Assembly (NCBI GenBank): GCA_016285055.1
Contig: JAEEPZ010000002.1
Coordinates: 1 to 64,000, forward strand
Length of the DNA: 64,000 bases
Direction: 5' to 3'
Source of the DNA: Prevotella sp.
GTDB lineage: Bacteria; Bacteroidota; Bacteroidia; Bacteroidales; Bacteroidaceae
The notes under the pieces were generated by a model. That model was not told the origin of the DNA, did not search any database, and worked only from the letters and a program-made list of their open reading frames with translations. The position numbers and the translations under genes are program-made. Below are positions 40,433-49,505 of this stretch, in pieces. Numbering within the stretch: the stretch's first letter is position 1; each line of letters starts with the position of its first letter.

Positions 40433-42922
40433 CTACTGTGCAGTGAAGGAGTAGACCTTGCCCGGCTGCGTGTCGAGGTCGTACTCATATACGGGCTTCA
40501 GGTGCAGCAGCTGAAAGTCTTTCAGCTCGGAGGAGCGCAGCGGCTCACGGATGGTGGCGGGCTGCAGCAGCTCGTTAGGGCAGTCGCCGCTGGCTTTGCG
40601 CAGATTCTTTCCCTTCAGCGGGGTATAGGAGCGCAGTCGCAGTGTGCCGCCAATGGTGGAGCGTACCACTGCGGAGCGTAGCTTGCCTTCGCTCCATGCC
40701 TCGTCGACGATGAAGCCGCCACGGGCACGCAGTCCCTTCACCTCACCCTTGCTCCACGTCGTGGGCAGGGCGGGCAGCAGCTGCACGGCACCGTCGTGAC
40801 TCTGCAGCAGCATCTCGCAGATGCCGGCGGAGACACCGAAGTTGCCGTCAATCTGGAACGGCGGGTGCGCATCGAAGAGGTTGGGATAGGTGCGGCCATT
40901 AGGATACTGGCGCATCTTGGAGTCGTCGGGCAGCAGGTGCAGCATGTTCTTGATGATGGTGAAGGCGTGGTCGCCGTCGAGCATCCGAGCCCAGAAGTTC
41001 GTCTTCCATCCGAGGCTCCAGCCCGTGGCCATGTCGCCGCGTTGTTTCAGTGTGTTACCGGCAGCAGTGTATAGTTCGGGATGGCTGTATGGCGAAATCT
41101 GGTTCGAGGGATACAGTCCATAGAGATGCGAGATATGGCGGTGTTCGTCCTTCGGGTCATCGGCATCGATAATCCATTCTTGCAATTGTCCATATCGGCC
41201 AATCTGCATCGGCGGGAGCTTCTCTAAGGATGAAGTGAGAAGGGAGAGGTAAGAAGCGTCTTTGCCGAGAGCTTTACCGGCCTGCAGCGTCTGCGAGAGC
41301 ACGTCGAAGGCTATCTGATTGTCCATCGTCGAGCCGGCGCAGACGTTGGTGCCTTTGCCGCGTGGGCCGTGCTCAGGCGACACGGTGGGTACGGTCATCA
41401 GCCAGCCGGCGGCCTGCTTCACTTCGCCCGTGTCGGGATACTCTTTCATGTAGTCGAGAAGGAAGTCGGCAGCACCCTTCATCACGGGATAGTACTCGGC
41501 GAGGAACTGCTTGTCGCCGGTGTAGAGGTAGTGTTGCCACAGGTGGGTGGTGAGCCAGGCACCGCCAGTGGGGAACATGCCCCAGGGTGTGCCGTCCACC
41601 GGGCCGGCGATGCGCCACAGGTCGGTGTTGTGATGGGCCACCCATCCGCGGCATCCGTACATCGTCTTGGCTGTCTCGGCGCCCGTCTCGCTCAGGTCTT
41701 TGATCATCGAGAACAGTGGCTGCTGCGTCTCGGCGAGGTTGCCGATGAGGGCTGGCCAGTAGTTCATCTCGGCGTTGATGTTGATGGTGTACTTCGAGTC
41801 CCACGGTGCGTTCATCTTGTCGTTCCACACACCCTGCAGGTTGGCGGGCTGTCCGCCAGGCTGGCTGGAGGAAATAAGGAGGTAGCGCCCATACTGCATC
41901 ATCAGTGCCACGAGGTCGAGGTCGGTGGGATTTTCTGAGAAGGCGGTCACGCGTTTGTCGGTTTCCATAGCGGACGCAGCCGTCTTGGGCAGCGTCAATG
42001 ACACGCGGTCGTACTGCTCCTTGTACTTTTTCACATGGGCGTTGAACAGCTTCTTGTATGGTTTGCCGTGAATGGAGGCCAGCGTCGCGTTGTTCTTCTT
42101 CACGGGGTTGCCGCTGACATCGTGGTAATTGACGAAGTTGGTGGCGGCGGTGATGTAGAGCGTGGCGGTGGTGGCATCGTCTATGCTCAGTTTGTCAACG
42201 CCGCGCTCCACCTCGCCGTCGGTCTCCACCAAGATGCGGCACTCGGCTTTCAGTCCGGCTGGGATGCCTTCCTGCTCCACACCTTCGACAACAGCTGCCA
42301 GCTCGTTGACTTTTCCTGCGATTCCTTCATGGGATGACACCGTAAACACGTTGGATTTCAGCTGGGTGTCGAAGCTGATGTCAAACTCCAGCTCCTCTTT
42401 CTTGCTGGCTTTGAGCTGCATGATGATGACATTGTCGGCCTGCGATGCGAAGACTTTACGCTCATACTTCACACCCTTATATATATAAGATGTATACGCG
42501 ACAGCGTTGGCCAGGTCCAGCTCGCGGCGATAGTTGGTCACGTCCTTATGGTCCAGCGACAGCTTCATACTGCCTAATGGCAGGAACCTCATGCCGTGGG
42601 GGCCTTTGACGAAATGCTGGTCGATGAGTTTCGATGCCTCAAACTCCTTCCCTTGGAAAATAAGACGGCGCACTTGGTCCAAGGCTACGAGCGACTCCGT
42701 GGAGTTGTTGTTGTGGGGCGAACCGCTCCAGAAGGTCTCTTCGTTCAGCTGAATCTCTTCCGTGTCGGTGCCGCCATAGACCATGGCGCCTAAGTGGCTG
42801 TTGCCAATGGGCAGGGCCTCAAGCCAGTGGCGGGCGGGCTGACCGTACCAAAGTGTGTGCTGCTGTGCCATCGTAGTCATGGCAAAAAGAAGGAATAGCG
42901 GTAAAAGAAAAAATCGTTTCAT
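40433..42922 (-). CDS. GH95 alpha-L-fucosidase/galactosidase
   Basis: An 829-aa secreted enzyme with a signal peptide ([20 protein letters not shown], residues 1-20). GH95 order: [20 protein letters not shown], the [10 protein letters not shown] motif (about 383-392; the Asn pair is catalytic in the family), [20 protein letters not shown] then LYGLYP (about 580-605, the catalytic Glu region), [12 protein letters not shown], and [15 protein letters not shown] (about 688). GH95 removes alpha-1,2-fucose or, in some members, alpha-L-galactose. Here the target could be host or plant glycans; not known. A promoter lies just upstream (42951-42959). Confidence 0.94.
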   Translation of the reverse strand: MKRFFLLPLFLLFAMTTMAQQHTLWYGQPARHWLEALPIGNSHLGAMVYGGTDTEEIQLNEETFWSGSPHNNNSTESLVALDQVRRLIFQGKEFEASKLIDQHFVKGPHGMRFLPLGSMKLSLDHKDVTNYRRELDLANAVAYTSYIYKGVKYERKVFASQADNVIIMQLKASKKEELEFDISFDTQLKSNVFTVSSHEGIAGKVNELAAVVEGVEQEGIPAGLKAECRILVETDGEVERGVDKLSIDDATTATLYITAATNFVNYHDVSGNPVKKNNATLASIHGKPYKKLFNAHVKKYKEQYDRVSLTLPKTAASAMETDKRVTAFSENPTDLDLVALMMQYGRYLLISSSQPGGQPANLQGVWNDKMNAPWDSKYTININAEMNYWPALIGNLAETQQPLFSMIKDLSETGAETAKTMYGCRGWVAHHNTDLWRIAGPVDGTPWGMFPTGGAWLTTHLWQHYLYTGDKQFLAEYYPVMKGAADFLLDYMKEYPDTGEVKQAAGWLMTVPTVSPEHGPRGKGTNVCAGSTMDNQIAFDVLSQTLQAGKALGKDASYLSLLTSSLEKLPPMQIGRYGQLQEWIIDADDPKDEHRHISHLYGLYPSNQISPYSHPELYTAAGNTLKQRGDMATGWSLGWKTNFWARMLDGDHAFTIIKNMLHLLPDDSKMRQYPNGRTYPNLFDAHPPFQIDGNFGVSAGICEMLLQSHDGAVQLLPALPTTWSKGEVKGLRARGGFIVDEAWSEGKLRSAVVRSTIGGTLRLRSYTPLKGKNLRKASGDCPNELLQPATIREPLRSSELKDFQLLHLKPVYEYDLDTQPGKVYSFTAQ

Positions 42923-42950
42923 AGTGCTTTGCTTAGTTATTGTTTTGTGT

Positions 42951-42959
42951 GCAAAGGTA
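42951..42959 (-). promoter_or_regulatory. Promoter -7 element of the GH95 gene
   Basis: On the minus strand TACCTTTGC, about 29 nt upstream of the GH95 start codon. No convincing TTTG at the -33 position, so strength is uncertain. A divergent plus-strand element is at 43068. Confidence 0.6.
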
Positions 42960-43067
42960 CATAAAAGTTAGGAGTTTAGCGTGAGGAGTGATGATTTATC
43001 TGAGGCGGCTTAACTTTTTTTGGATAAAAAACTCCTAATTCTTCACTTCATACTCCCAAATTTTCAC

Positions 43068-43076
43068 TACCTTTGC
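43068..43076 (+). promoter_or_regulatory. Promoter -7 element of the nitroreductase gene
   Basis: TACCTTTGC, 25 nt upstream of the ATG at 43102. The -33 position is AT-rich without TTTG. Confidence 0.65.
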
Positions 43077-43101
43077 AAAAATTTCTAAAGAAAAGACAAT
43101 T

Positions 43102-43629
43102 ATGACAAACTTCAAAGACCTGGCGCAGCTGCGCCGTTCTCACAGAAAATTCACCGATGAGGAGATAGATGGCGAAGATGTACGCCTGATTATGCGTGCA
43201 GCCCTGATGGCCCCGACGAGCAAAGGGCAGCGGGCGTGGCAGTTTGTGGTGGTTGACGACAAGATGGACTTGGAGAAGCTCAGCGATGCCAAAGACCTGG
43301 GCGGGCAGTTCATCAAGGGTGCCCCGTTGGCCATCGTGGTGCTGGGCGACCCCATGCAGAACGACTGCTGGGTGGAGGACGGCTCCATTGCAGCCATCTC
43401 CATGCAGTATCAGGCCGAGGAGCTGGGCTTAGGCTCATGCTGGGTGCAGATGCGCGGCCGGGGGCTGAGCGACGGCACCACGGCCGACACCGTCATACGC
43501 GGCATCCTCGACATTCCCGAGAACTTCAGCGTGCTGTGTGTCATCGCTGTGGGCCACAAGGCCGACGAGCGCAAGCCGCAGAACGAGGACAAGCTGAAGT
43601 GGGAGAATGTACACATCGGCAAGTTCTGA
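43102..43629 (+). CDS. Nitroreductase family protein
   Basis: A 175-aa FMN-dependent nitroreductase: LAQLRRSHRKFTDEEI (R-R-S-x-R FMN site), ALMAPTSKGQRAWQFVVVDD, APLAIVVLGDP, DGSIAAISMQYQAEELGLGS, then CWVQMRGRG and VLCVIAVGHKADERKPQ. Slightly shorter than average but complete. Role: reduces nitro groups or quinones with NAD(P)H. It is followed after 46 bp by the DUF2520 gene; the gap contains repeated AATAAACGTT words. The start follows a clear promoter. Confidence 0.92.
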   Translation: MTNFKDLAQLRRSHRKFTDEEIDGEDVRLIMRAALMAPTSKGQRAWQFVVVDDKMDLEKLSDAKDLGGQFIKGAPLAIVVLGDPMQNDCWVEDGSIAAISMQYQAEELGLGSCWVQMRGRGLSDGTTADTVIRGILDIPENFSVLCVIAVGHKADERKPQNEDKLKWENVHIGKF

Positions 43630-43668
43630 ACAATAAACGTTAACCAATAAACGTTGAACAATAACCTG
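43630..43668. repeat. Short AATAAACGTT direct repeat
   Basis: ACAATAAACGTTAACC is followed by AATAAACGTTGAACAATAACC: two copies of AATAAACGTT and a partial third. It fills the gap between the nitroreductase and DUF2520 genes. Confidence 0.7.
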
Positions 43669-43675
43669 TAGTCCA

Positions 43676-44449
43676 GTGAAAATAGTGTTTGTAGGGGCGG
43701 GGCGCTTGGCCACGCAGTTTGCTAAGGCCCTGTGCGCCAAGGGTCACACCATTGCGGCGGTCTTCAGCCGCACGATGGACAGCGCCGCCGCGCTAAGCCG
43801 TGTGGTCGGCGGTTTTCCCACCGACAGCATCGCCGCCCTTCCCGTTGATGCCGATGCCTACATCATCGCCGTGAAGGACTCGGTGCTGCCAGCGCTCATT
43901 GCCCAGCTGAAGGAGGGTAGGGAAGAGCGCCCCATGTTCCATACGGCAGGCAGCGTACCCATGTCGGTCTTCGAAGGTGTGCGCCACCACGGCGTCATCT
44001 ATCCCATGCAGACCTTCTCGAAGGAACGCGACGTTGACTTCACGCATCTGCCTTTCTTCATGGAAGCTAACGATGACCTCGCCCTGCAAGTGGCCTCCGA
44101 ACTGGCGACCTCCGTCAGCGACAACGTGCGCCAGCTGAGCAGCGACGGCCGCCGCCACCTGCACCTCGCCGCCGTCTTCGCCTGCAACTTCTCCAACCAC
44201 TGCTACACGCTGGCCGCCGACATCCTGGAGCGCCACGGCGTGCCCTTCGATGTGCTTCTGCCTCTCATCGACGAGACGGCGCAGAAGGTGCACACCCTGC
44301 ATCCCCGTGAGGCACAGACAGGCCCCGCCGTGCGCTACGACGAGAATGTTATCAACGCTCAATTACAGCTCCTTGCTGACGAGCCGCTCAAGCAGCAGGT
44401 GTATGACTTGATGAGCAAAAGTATTCACGATGATCAACTACGACCTTAG
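43676..44449 (+). CDS. DUF2520/Rossmann-like oxidoreductase
   Basis: A 257-aa protein whose start codon is GTG (43676). N-terminal Rossmann fold: [20 protein letters not shown] (GxGxxA), then [20 protein letters not shown]. The C-terminal DUF2520 half: [15 protein letters not shown] (conserved YPLQTF-like block), [39 protein letters not shown], and [14 protein letters not shown] (TGPAxR block). Substrate unknown; the family occurs with lipid or folate genes. Overlaps the KdsC-like gene by 20 nt. The GTG start is required, as no ATG precedes the fold in frame. Confidence 0.88.
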   Translation: MKIVFVGAGRLATQFAKALCAKGHTIAAVFSRTMDSAAALSRVVGGFPTDSIAALPVDADAYIIAVKDSVLPALIAQLKEGREERPMFHTAGSVPMSVFEGVRHHGVIYPMQTFSKERDVDFTHLPFFMEANDDLALQVASELATSVSDNVRQLSSDGRRHLHLAAVFACNFSNHCYTLAADILERHGVPFDVLLPLIDETAQKVHTLHPREAQTGPAVRYDENVINAQLQLLADEPLKQQVYDLMSKSIHDDQLRP

Positions 44450-44948
44450 AAAAATCCGCGCCATCATCTTCGACGTCGATGGCGTCCTCTCCTGCGAGAC
44501 CGTCACAATGGGTGCCGACGGCATCCCCATGCGCACGGCCAACATCAAGGACGGCTATGCCCTGCAGCTTGCCGTGAAGCTGGGTCTGCGCATGGCCATT
44601 ATGACTGGTGCCAACGTCGAGGCGGTGCGTCACCGCTACGAGGCGCTGGGCCTCACCGACGTGTTCATCGGCTGCTCGGTGAAGATGCGTACCTACGAGG
44701 CGTTTTTGGAGCAGTACGGCCTGAAGGACGAGGAGGTGATGTATATGGGCGACGACATCCCCGACCTCGAGGTGATGCGCCGCGTGGGCTGCCCCGTCTG
44801 TCCGAAAGACGCTTGCCCTGAAGTGAAAGAAGTGAGCCTTTACGTCAGCCACTGCTGCGGAGGCCGCGGCTGTGCCCGCGACGTCATCGAGCAGACCCTG
44901 CGCGCCCAAGGCCTCTGGCAGATGAACGCCACCGCCTTCGGCTGGTAA
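44430..44948 (+). CDS. kdsC: KdsC-like 3-deoxy-D-manno-octulosonate-8-phosphate phosphatase
   Basis: A 172-aa HAD hydrolase: [14 protein letters not shown] (DxD nucleophile motif), [32 protein letters not shown], and [21 protein letters not shown] (GDDxxD and the final cysteine-rich loop typical of KdsC). No cap domain, as in tetrameric KdsC. Role: makes Kdo from Kdo-8-P for lipid A core. It starts inside the DUF2520 gene, so translation is coupled. The plain KdsC assignment fits context better than phosphoglycolate phosphatase. Confidence 0.9.
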   Translation: MINYDLRKIRAIIFDVDGVLSCETVTMGADGIPMRTANIKDGYALQLAVKLGLRMAIMTGANVEAVRHRYEALGLTDVFIGCSVKMRTYEAFLEQYGLKDEEVMYMGDDIPDLEVMRRVGCPVCPKDACPEVKEVSLYVSHCCGGRGCARDVIEQTLRAQGLWQMNATAFGW

Positions 44949-45015
44949 CCCCCGCCAAAAGAACAAAAAAAACTTCGCGTAAGCTGCGGCACCGCCGCAG
45001 CCCCCCTCTCTCCCC

Positions 45016-45597
45016 ATGTTAGACAACCTCAAGAACTACCGTATCATCCTGGCCAGCAACTCGCCGCGCCGCCGCGAGCTGCTTGCCGGCCTCGGCATCA
45101 GCTACGAGGTGCGCACCCTGCCCGGCATCGACGAGAGCTATCCCGCCGACCTGCCCGTGGAGCAGATAGCCGAGTACATAGCCACCGAGAAAGCCGCCGC
45201 CTATCAGAAGCAGATGGCCGCCGACGAGCTGCTCATCACCGCCGACACCATCGTCGTGGTCGCTGGCGAGGTGATGGGCAAGCCGCATGATGCCGACGAT
45301 GCCCGCCGCATGTTGCACAAGCTGAGCAACTGCACCCATCAGGTCATCACTGGCGTCTGTCTCACCACCACAGAGAAGCAGCGCCGCTTTTCCGTGAAGA
45401 CTGATGTCACCTTCAAGGCCCTCACCGACGAGGAGATAGACTACTACATCACTCATTACCGCCCCTTCGACAAGGCCGGGGCCTACGGCATACAGGAGTG
45501 GATAGGCTACATCGGCGTGACAGGCCTTAACGGCAGCTACTTCAACGTGATGGGGCTGCCCGTGCAGCGCATCTACACCGAACTAAGCTCTTTTTAG
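45016..45597 (+). CDS. maf: Maf/YhdE nucleoside-triphosphate pyrophosphatase
   Basis: A 193-aa Maf protein: IILASNSPRRRELLAGLGIS (S-x-S-P-R-R motif), TLPGIDESYP, LLITADTIVVVAGEVMGKPH (catalytic Asp region), HQVITGVCLTT, FDKAGAYGIQEWIGYIGVTG (final motif). Role: hydrolyses non-canonical or d(T/U)TP, formerly called septum formation inhibitor. It follows kdsC after 67 bp of GC-rich, Pro-rich sequence without a clear promoter. Complete. Confidence 0.93.
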   Translation: MLDNLKNYRIILASNSPRRRELLAGLGISYEVRTLPGIDESYPADLPVEQIAEYIATEKAAAYQKQMAADELLITADTIVVVAGEVMGKPHDADDARRMLHKLSNCTHQVITGVCLTTTEKQRRFSVKTDVTFKALTDEEIDYYITHYRPFDKAGAYGIQEWIGYIGVTGLNGSYFNVMGLPVQRIYTELSSF

Positions 45598-45716
45598 CTT
45601 TGTATGATTCTTGTGTTCCTTCGGTTCTTTCAGTCGCTACGCTTAGTGAAAGCGGCGGAGCCGAGCGGCAAGCGGCAGAGCCGAGCCAACATCCCTCCCC
45701 TTCATGGCACAAAAAT

Positions 45717-45768
45717 TCAGGCTACTTTTGGTTGAATCGTCGAAAGAATTCAACCAAAAGTAGCCTGA
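45717..45768. terminator. 20/21-bp perfect inverted repeat between maf and the GH51 gene
   Basis: CAGGCTACTTTTGGTTGAAT at 45718-45737 pairs exactly with 45748-45767 around a 10-nt loop; one more T-A pair extends it. It separates convergent genes (maf plus, GH51 minus), so it may be a bidirectional terminator. No T run follows the stem on either side. Confidence 0.75.
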
Positions 45769-45819
45769 TTGACTGGCGGCTTGCTTTCTCGCAGGATAAA
45801 GAAGCCTCTGCGTGAACAA

Positions 45820-47832
45820 TTACAGCTGATACTCCAGCATCACCATGCTGTAGGGCTGCAGGTCGAGCGAGAACTTCTTCTTGGCCTTCACCTGCTCGGT
45901 CTTCGGGGCGATGGGCTGGGCATCGAAGGTGTTCTCGTCGTCAGCGTTGCCGCTGAGCGTGGTCATCGTGGCAAACTTCTTCAGGCCGAAGCGCCCCAGG
46001 TTGATGTTGGCCTTCTTCGGCTGGTCGCCGGCGTTGACGAGCTTGACGAAGAGCTTGCGCGTCTTCACATTGAGGATGACGCTCTGGCCGTAGTGCACGT
46101 TCTCCTGCGGCTGGATGACACCGGCAGCGTCGCCCTCAAACGTGACGCAGTCGCCGTAGTAATATTGGCCGCTCGACTGTCCGAACAGCTGCTGCACATA
46201 GTAGCTGCAGGTGAGGAACGGGCGCTCGTTGTCGTAGTAGATGAGGTCGGGGTTCCACTGTGTGCCGTTCTTGCGGGCGAAGAGGGGTGCGTAGCTGGTC
46301 ATGCAGACCACGTCGGCGTTGCGCTCTACGTGCAGCAGATACAGGCCTTCGGCCAGCGCGTCGATGAGCTTCTTGTCCTTGGCTGCATACTCGCCTAAGT
46401 AAACCTTCGTCTTGCGGTCGCGCGGATAGTTGTCATACTGGCGCTTGTTCAGGAAGTAGTCGTTCTTTTCGTAGTAGTGCTCGTCGAGGATGGGCATGTC
46501 CAGCTCTTCGGCCAGCTTCCAGCCTGCTTCATAGTCGGGGTTGTCTTTGTGGGAACCGGGGCCGGCAGTGCCTACGATGACAATCTCGGGATGGGCTTTC
46601 GTCACGCGCTCATAGATATACTTGAAGCGCTCGATGAACTCGGGCGAGATCTTCTCCTCGTTGCCTATGCCTAAGTATTTCAGGTTGAAGGGGGCAGGGT
46701 GGCCGGCGTCGGCACGCATCTTCGCCCATTTGTTGGTGGCGGGGTCGCCGTTGGCCCACTCAATGAGGTCGATGGCCTCAGCCACCCACTCGTCCATCTC
46801 CGACATGGGTACGACGTCCTGAGCCTGCGTGGGCCACATGTTCCATCCGCCGTTGGTGCCCTGACAGCTCACGCCGCTGGGCAGGATGGGCACGGGCTCC
46901 ATGCCGAGATCCTCGCAGAACTGGAAATACTCATAGTAGCCCAATCCGCAGCTCTGGTGATAGCCCCAGGTGTTCTTCAGCTGGCGGCGCTGCTCGCGGG
47001 GACCGATGGTAGTCTTCCAGCGGTAGGTGTTCCAGAAACCGTCGCCACCGCCGTGCACCACGCATCCGCCAGGGAAGCGCATGAACTTCGGGTTGAGGTC
47101 GGCCAGCGCCTGAGCCAAGTCTTTACGCAGGCCGTGGCCTTTGTAGGTGTCCTCGGGCATGAGCGACACCTGGTCGATGTCGAGGTCGCCCACGGTGAGG
47201 ACAAGAATCTGCAGGTTGGCGTTCTTGCAGTCCTCAGAGGGTGTGAGCACGGCCTCATATTTCTTCCACGAGGTGCTGCTGACGTTGAGTGTTGTCTCAT
47301 CGAGCACCGTGGGGTCGGCGCCCCAGCCCTGTCCGGGCTTGGCCAGCACCACGCGTACCTGCTTGGCGCCGCCGATGTTGCGGAAGAATACGGAGAAGTC
47401 GTACTTCGCGCCGGCCTTGACGCTGATGCCGTCGAAGCCATCGTTCTGCAGGCCGAAGCCTTTCCAGCCTTTGTAGTCGTGGAACTCCCTGGTGCGCTCG
47501 GTGTGCAGGCGCATGTAGGTGGCGTTGTTGGGATGCAGCGGGTTGTCCATCCTCACCTGCACCGTGCCGAGGGAATGGCCCGGGCGGATCTGTCGCCATG
47601 CTGTGCCGGCGCCCCATCCGTCGCGGTCGGCAGGGCTGAATTCGAAGGAGCCGTTCTGCACCAGCTCGGCATAGAGACCGCCGTCGGCAGAGTTGTTGAT
47701 GTCCTCGAAGAAGATACCGATTAGTTCGTCACTGATGGCCTTGCCGCCCTTCGGGGCGCTCATAGGCCGCTGGGCGCTGAGGCCCATGGTGGCCGCCATC
47801 AACAGGGCAGCCATTGCTGTAAGTTTCTTCAT
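45820..47832 (-). CDS. GH51 alpha-L-arabinofuranosidase
   Basis: A 670-aa secreted enzyme with a signal peptide (MKKLTAMAALLMAATMGLSA). N-terminal CBM4_9-like beta domain to about residue 190, then a TIM barrel: LADLNPKFMRFPGGCVVHGG, YLGIGNEEKISPEF (acid/base Glu near 389), VYLGEYAAKDKK (nucleophile Glu near 479), and a C-terminal beta domain. Role: removes arabinofuranose side groups from arabinoxylan or arabinan. It is downstream of two GH43 genes on the same strand and probably shares their transcript. The length is typical of secreted Bacteroidetes GH51. Confidence 0.94.
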   Translation of the reverse strand: MKKLTAMAALLMAATMGLSAQRPMSAPKGGKAISDELIGIFFEDINNSADGGLYAELVQNGSFEFSPADRDGWGAGTAWRQIRPGHSLGTVQVRMDNPLHPNNATYMRLHTERTREFHDYKGWKGFGLQNDGFDGISVKAGAKYDFSVFFRNIGGAKQVRVVLAKPGQGWGADPTVLDETTLNVSSTSWKKYEAVLTPSEDCKNANLQILVLTVGDLDIDQVSLMPEDTYKGHGLRKDLAQALADLNPKFMRFPGGCVVHGGGDGFWNTYRWKTTIGPREQRRQLKNTWGYHQSCGLGYYEYFQFCEDLGMEPVPILPSGVSCQGTNGGWNMWPTQAQDVVPMSEMDEWVAEAIDLIEWANGDPATNKWAKMRADAGHPAPFNLKYLGIGNEEKISPEFIERFKYIYERVTKAHPEIVIVGTAGPGSHKDNPDYEAGWKLAEELDMPILDEHYYEKNDYFLNKRQYDNYPRDRKTKVYLGEYAAKDKKLIDALAEGLYLLHVERNADVVCMTSYAPLFARKNGTQWNPDLIYYDNERPFLTCSYYVQQLFGQSSGQYYYGDCVTFEGDAAGVIQPQENVHYGQSVILNVKTRKLFVKLVNAGDQPKKANINLGRFGLKKFATMTTLSGNADDENTFDAQPIAPKTEQVKAKKKFSLDLQPYSMVMLEYQL

Positions 47833-47869
47833 TAAATGGGTAGTGTTAGTGAATAATTGTTAGCTGCTG

Positions 47870-49336
47870 TTAGTGCTGGCGGAAGTTCCACTTCGAGTTG
47901 TCACTCGAGAAGTCGTACTCGGCCAGGGTGGGCGTTGAGTCGCCGGCACTGTAGAGGCAATATTTCTGGTTCTTGCCCTGCTGTCCTGGAATGACGTAAG
48001 GCATGATGCGGTAGGTGCCGTCGGTGAGCTGCTCGATGCGCCAGAGCTGCTCGTCGAGGTCGGCCAGTTCCTTGGTGACGACCTCCAGCTTGTCAGTGGC
48101 AGTCAGTGCGCGGTTGGTGCCCTCAATGCGGATGACGTAGAGCGGTCCTGCGATGGTGCCGCCCCGCTGGGGTACGGGAACGACCTGCCAGCGCTGGTGC
48201 GGGCGGAACATGTAGTCGCCAATGCGCACGGCCACTTCGCCTGCGGGCCATGTGCCCTGAACCTCAGCCAGCGTCTGGTTGGCCACCGGCTTGGGAGCTT
48301 CCTGCATCTGGTCGCGGTTGAACCAGCCCTGGCGGGCCACCTGCATGCGCACGAAGTCGACGGCCAGCTCCAGTGAGTAGCCGCGGCGCTCGCTCTCAAT
48401 CTCATAGACGCCGTCCTTGATTTGCTCGCCGGCGTAGGGCCAGTCGTTCTTCCACAGCAGCGGACGGATGGCCAGAGTGGAACGGCCGCCCATGTCGAAG
48501 TCGGCTTCCCAGTGGAACGACATGATCTCCACGCCTTCATCTAAGATGGTACGTCCGAAGTGTCCGGCGCCGGTCTTGCGGTCGCCGGCGGCGATGACCA
48601 TGCGGCCTCCGCCGTGGTACATGTCGCGGCCCACATTATCTATATAGGGACCCTCGACGCTGCGTGAGCGGCCTACCACGATGTTATAGGTAGAGTTCAC
48701 TCCGTCGCAGCAGGTGCCGTGTGTGCCGAGCAGGTAGTACCAGCCGTTGCGGTAAATGAGGTCGGTGGCTTCGCAGTCGATGGCGATGTCCTTCTCCTTG
48801 TTGCCGCTGACGCGGAATCCTGTCTTCGGGTCCAGCTCGATGAGGCGTATGGTGCCGAAGTAGGTGCCGTAGCTCACCCAGAGGCGGCCCGTCGTGGGGT
48901 CGAGCAGCATGCCGGGGTCGATGGCGTCCTGGTCTTCCATGCCGTCGCTGCTGCACACCTCCACAGCGGTGCTCCACTTGAAGTCAGGGCTCTTCGGGTC
49001 CAGCGTCTTGTTCCACATGGTGAGGATGCGGCCGCTGTGGCCGCCGCCCAGTCCGCCGCCGGTAGCACCATAGATGCAGAGGTAGCGGTCGCCTATTTTC
49101 ATCACGTCGGGAGCTGCGCCGCCGCCGGGACGGTCAGCGCCGCTGTTCCACGTCCAGCCGTTCTCGCTGATGAGACCGCCGCCGCCCGTGCCGAAGGTGT
49201 ACCACTTGCCGTCGCACTCAGCCAATGTTGAAGGGTCATGGATGTAGGGAGCGCCCACCTGCGCCGCTACGTGGCTGAATGAAAAATGAGAAATGATGAT
49301 GGATAAGCCAATCAGATATTTCGTTTTCATAATCAA
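47870..49336 (-). CDS. GH43 arabinanase/arabinofuranosidase
   Basis: A 488-aa secreted protein with a signal peptide near MIMKTKYLIGLSIIISHFSF. Five-bladed propeller: APYIHDPSTL (catalytic Asp in HDPS), WSTAVEVCSSDGMEDQDAID, SYGTYFGTIRLIELD, IDCEATDLIYRNGWYYLLG (catalytic Glu/Asp region), GGGRMVIAAGD. Residues from about 290 form a second beta domain with GVYEIESERRGYSLEL and the C-terminal LTDGTYRIMPYVIPGQ, ricin-like. Most like endo-arabinanase/arabinofuranosidase members; exact subfamily uncertain. It lies 37 nt upstream of the GH51 gene in the same operon. Confidence 0.9.
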   Translation of the reverse strand: MIMKTKYLIGLSIIISHFSFSHVAAQVGAPYIHDPSTLAECDGKWYTFGTGGGGLISENGWTWNSGADRPGGGAAPDVMKIGDRYLCIYGATGGGLGGGHSGRILTMWNKTLDPKSPDFKWSTAVEVCSSDGMEDQDAIDPGMLLDPTTGRLWVSYGTYFGTIRLIELDPKTGFRVSGNKEKDIAIDCEATDLIYRNGWYYLLGTHGTCCDGVNSTYNIVVGRSRSVEGPYIDNVGRDMYHGGGRMVIAAGDRKTGAGHFGRTILDEGVEIMSFHWEADFDMGGRSTLAIRPLLWKNDWPYAGEQIKDGVYEIESERRGYSLELAVDFVRMQVARQGWFNRDQMQEAPKPVANQTLAEVQGTWPAGEVAVRIGDYMFRPHQRWQVVPVPQRGGTIAGPLYVIRIEGTNRALTATDKLEVVTKELADLDEQLWRIEQLTDGTYRIMPYVIPGQQGKNQKYCLYSAGDSTPTLAEYDFSSDNSKWNFRQH

Positions 49337-49342
49337 TTGGAT

Positions 49343-49505
49343 TCGTTATTTTCGTTATTTTTCGTTATTTTCGTTATGTCGTTTTTCGTTATCACGTTAT
49401 CACGCCTTTTCGTTATCACGTTATAACGTTATCACGTTATTACGCTTTTTCGTTATCACGTTATCACGTTATCACGCCTTTTCGTTATCACGTTATCACG
49501 TTATT
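49343..49505. repeat. 8-nt tandem array (CGTTATCA) between GH43 genes
   Basis: About a dozen CGTTATCA or CGTTATAA/CGTTATTA units, interspersed with CGCCTTTT and CGCTTTTT blocks, spanning the whole gap from the GH43 start region (49336) to the GH43-CBM6 stop (49501), which lies in the last unit. No promoter seen, so the operon must read through it. Confidence 0.88.
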
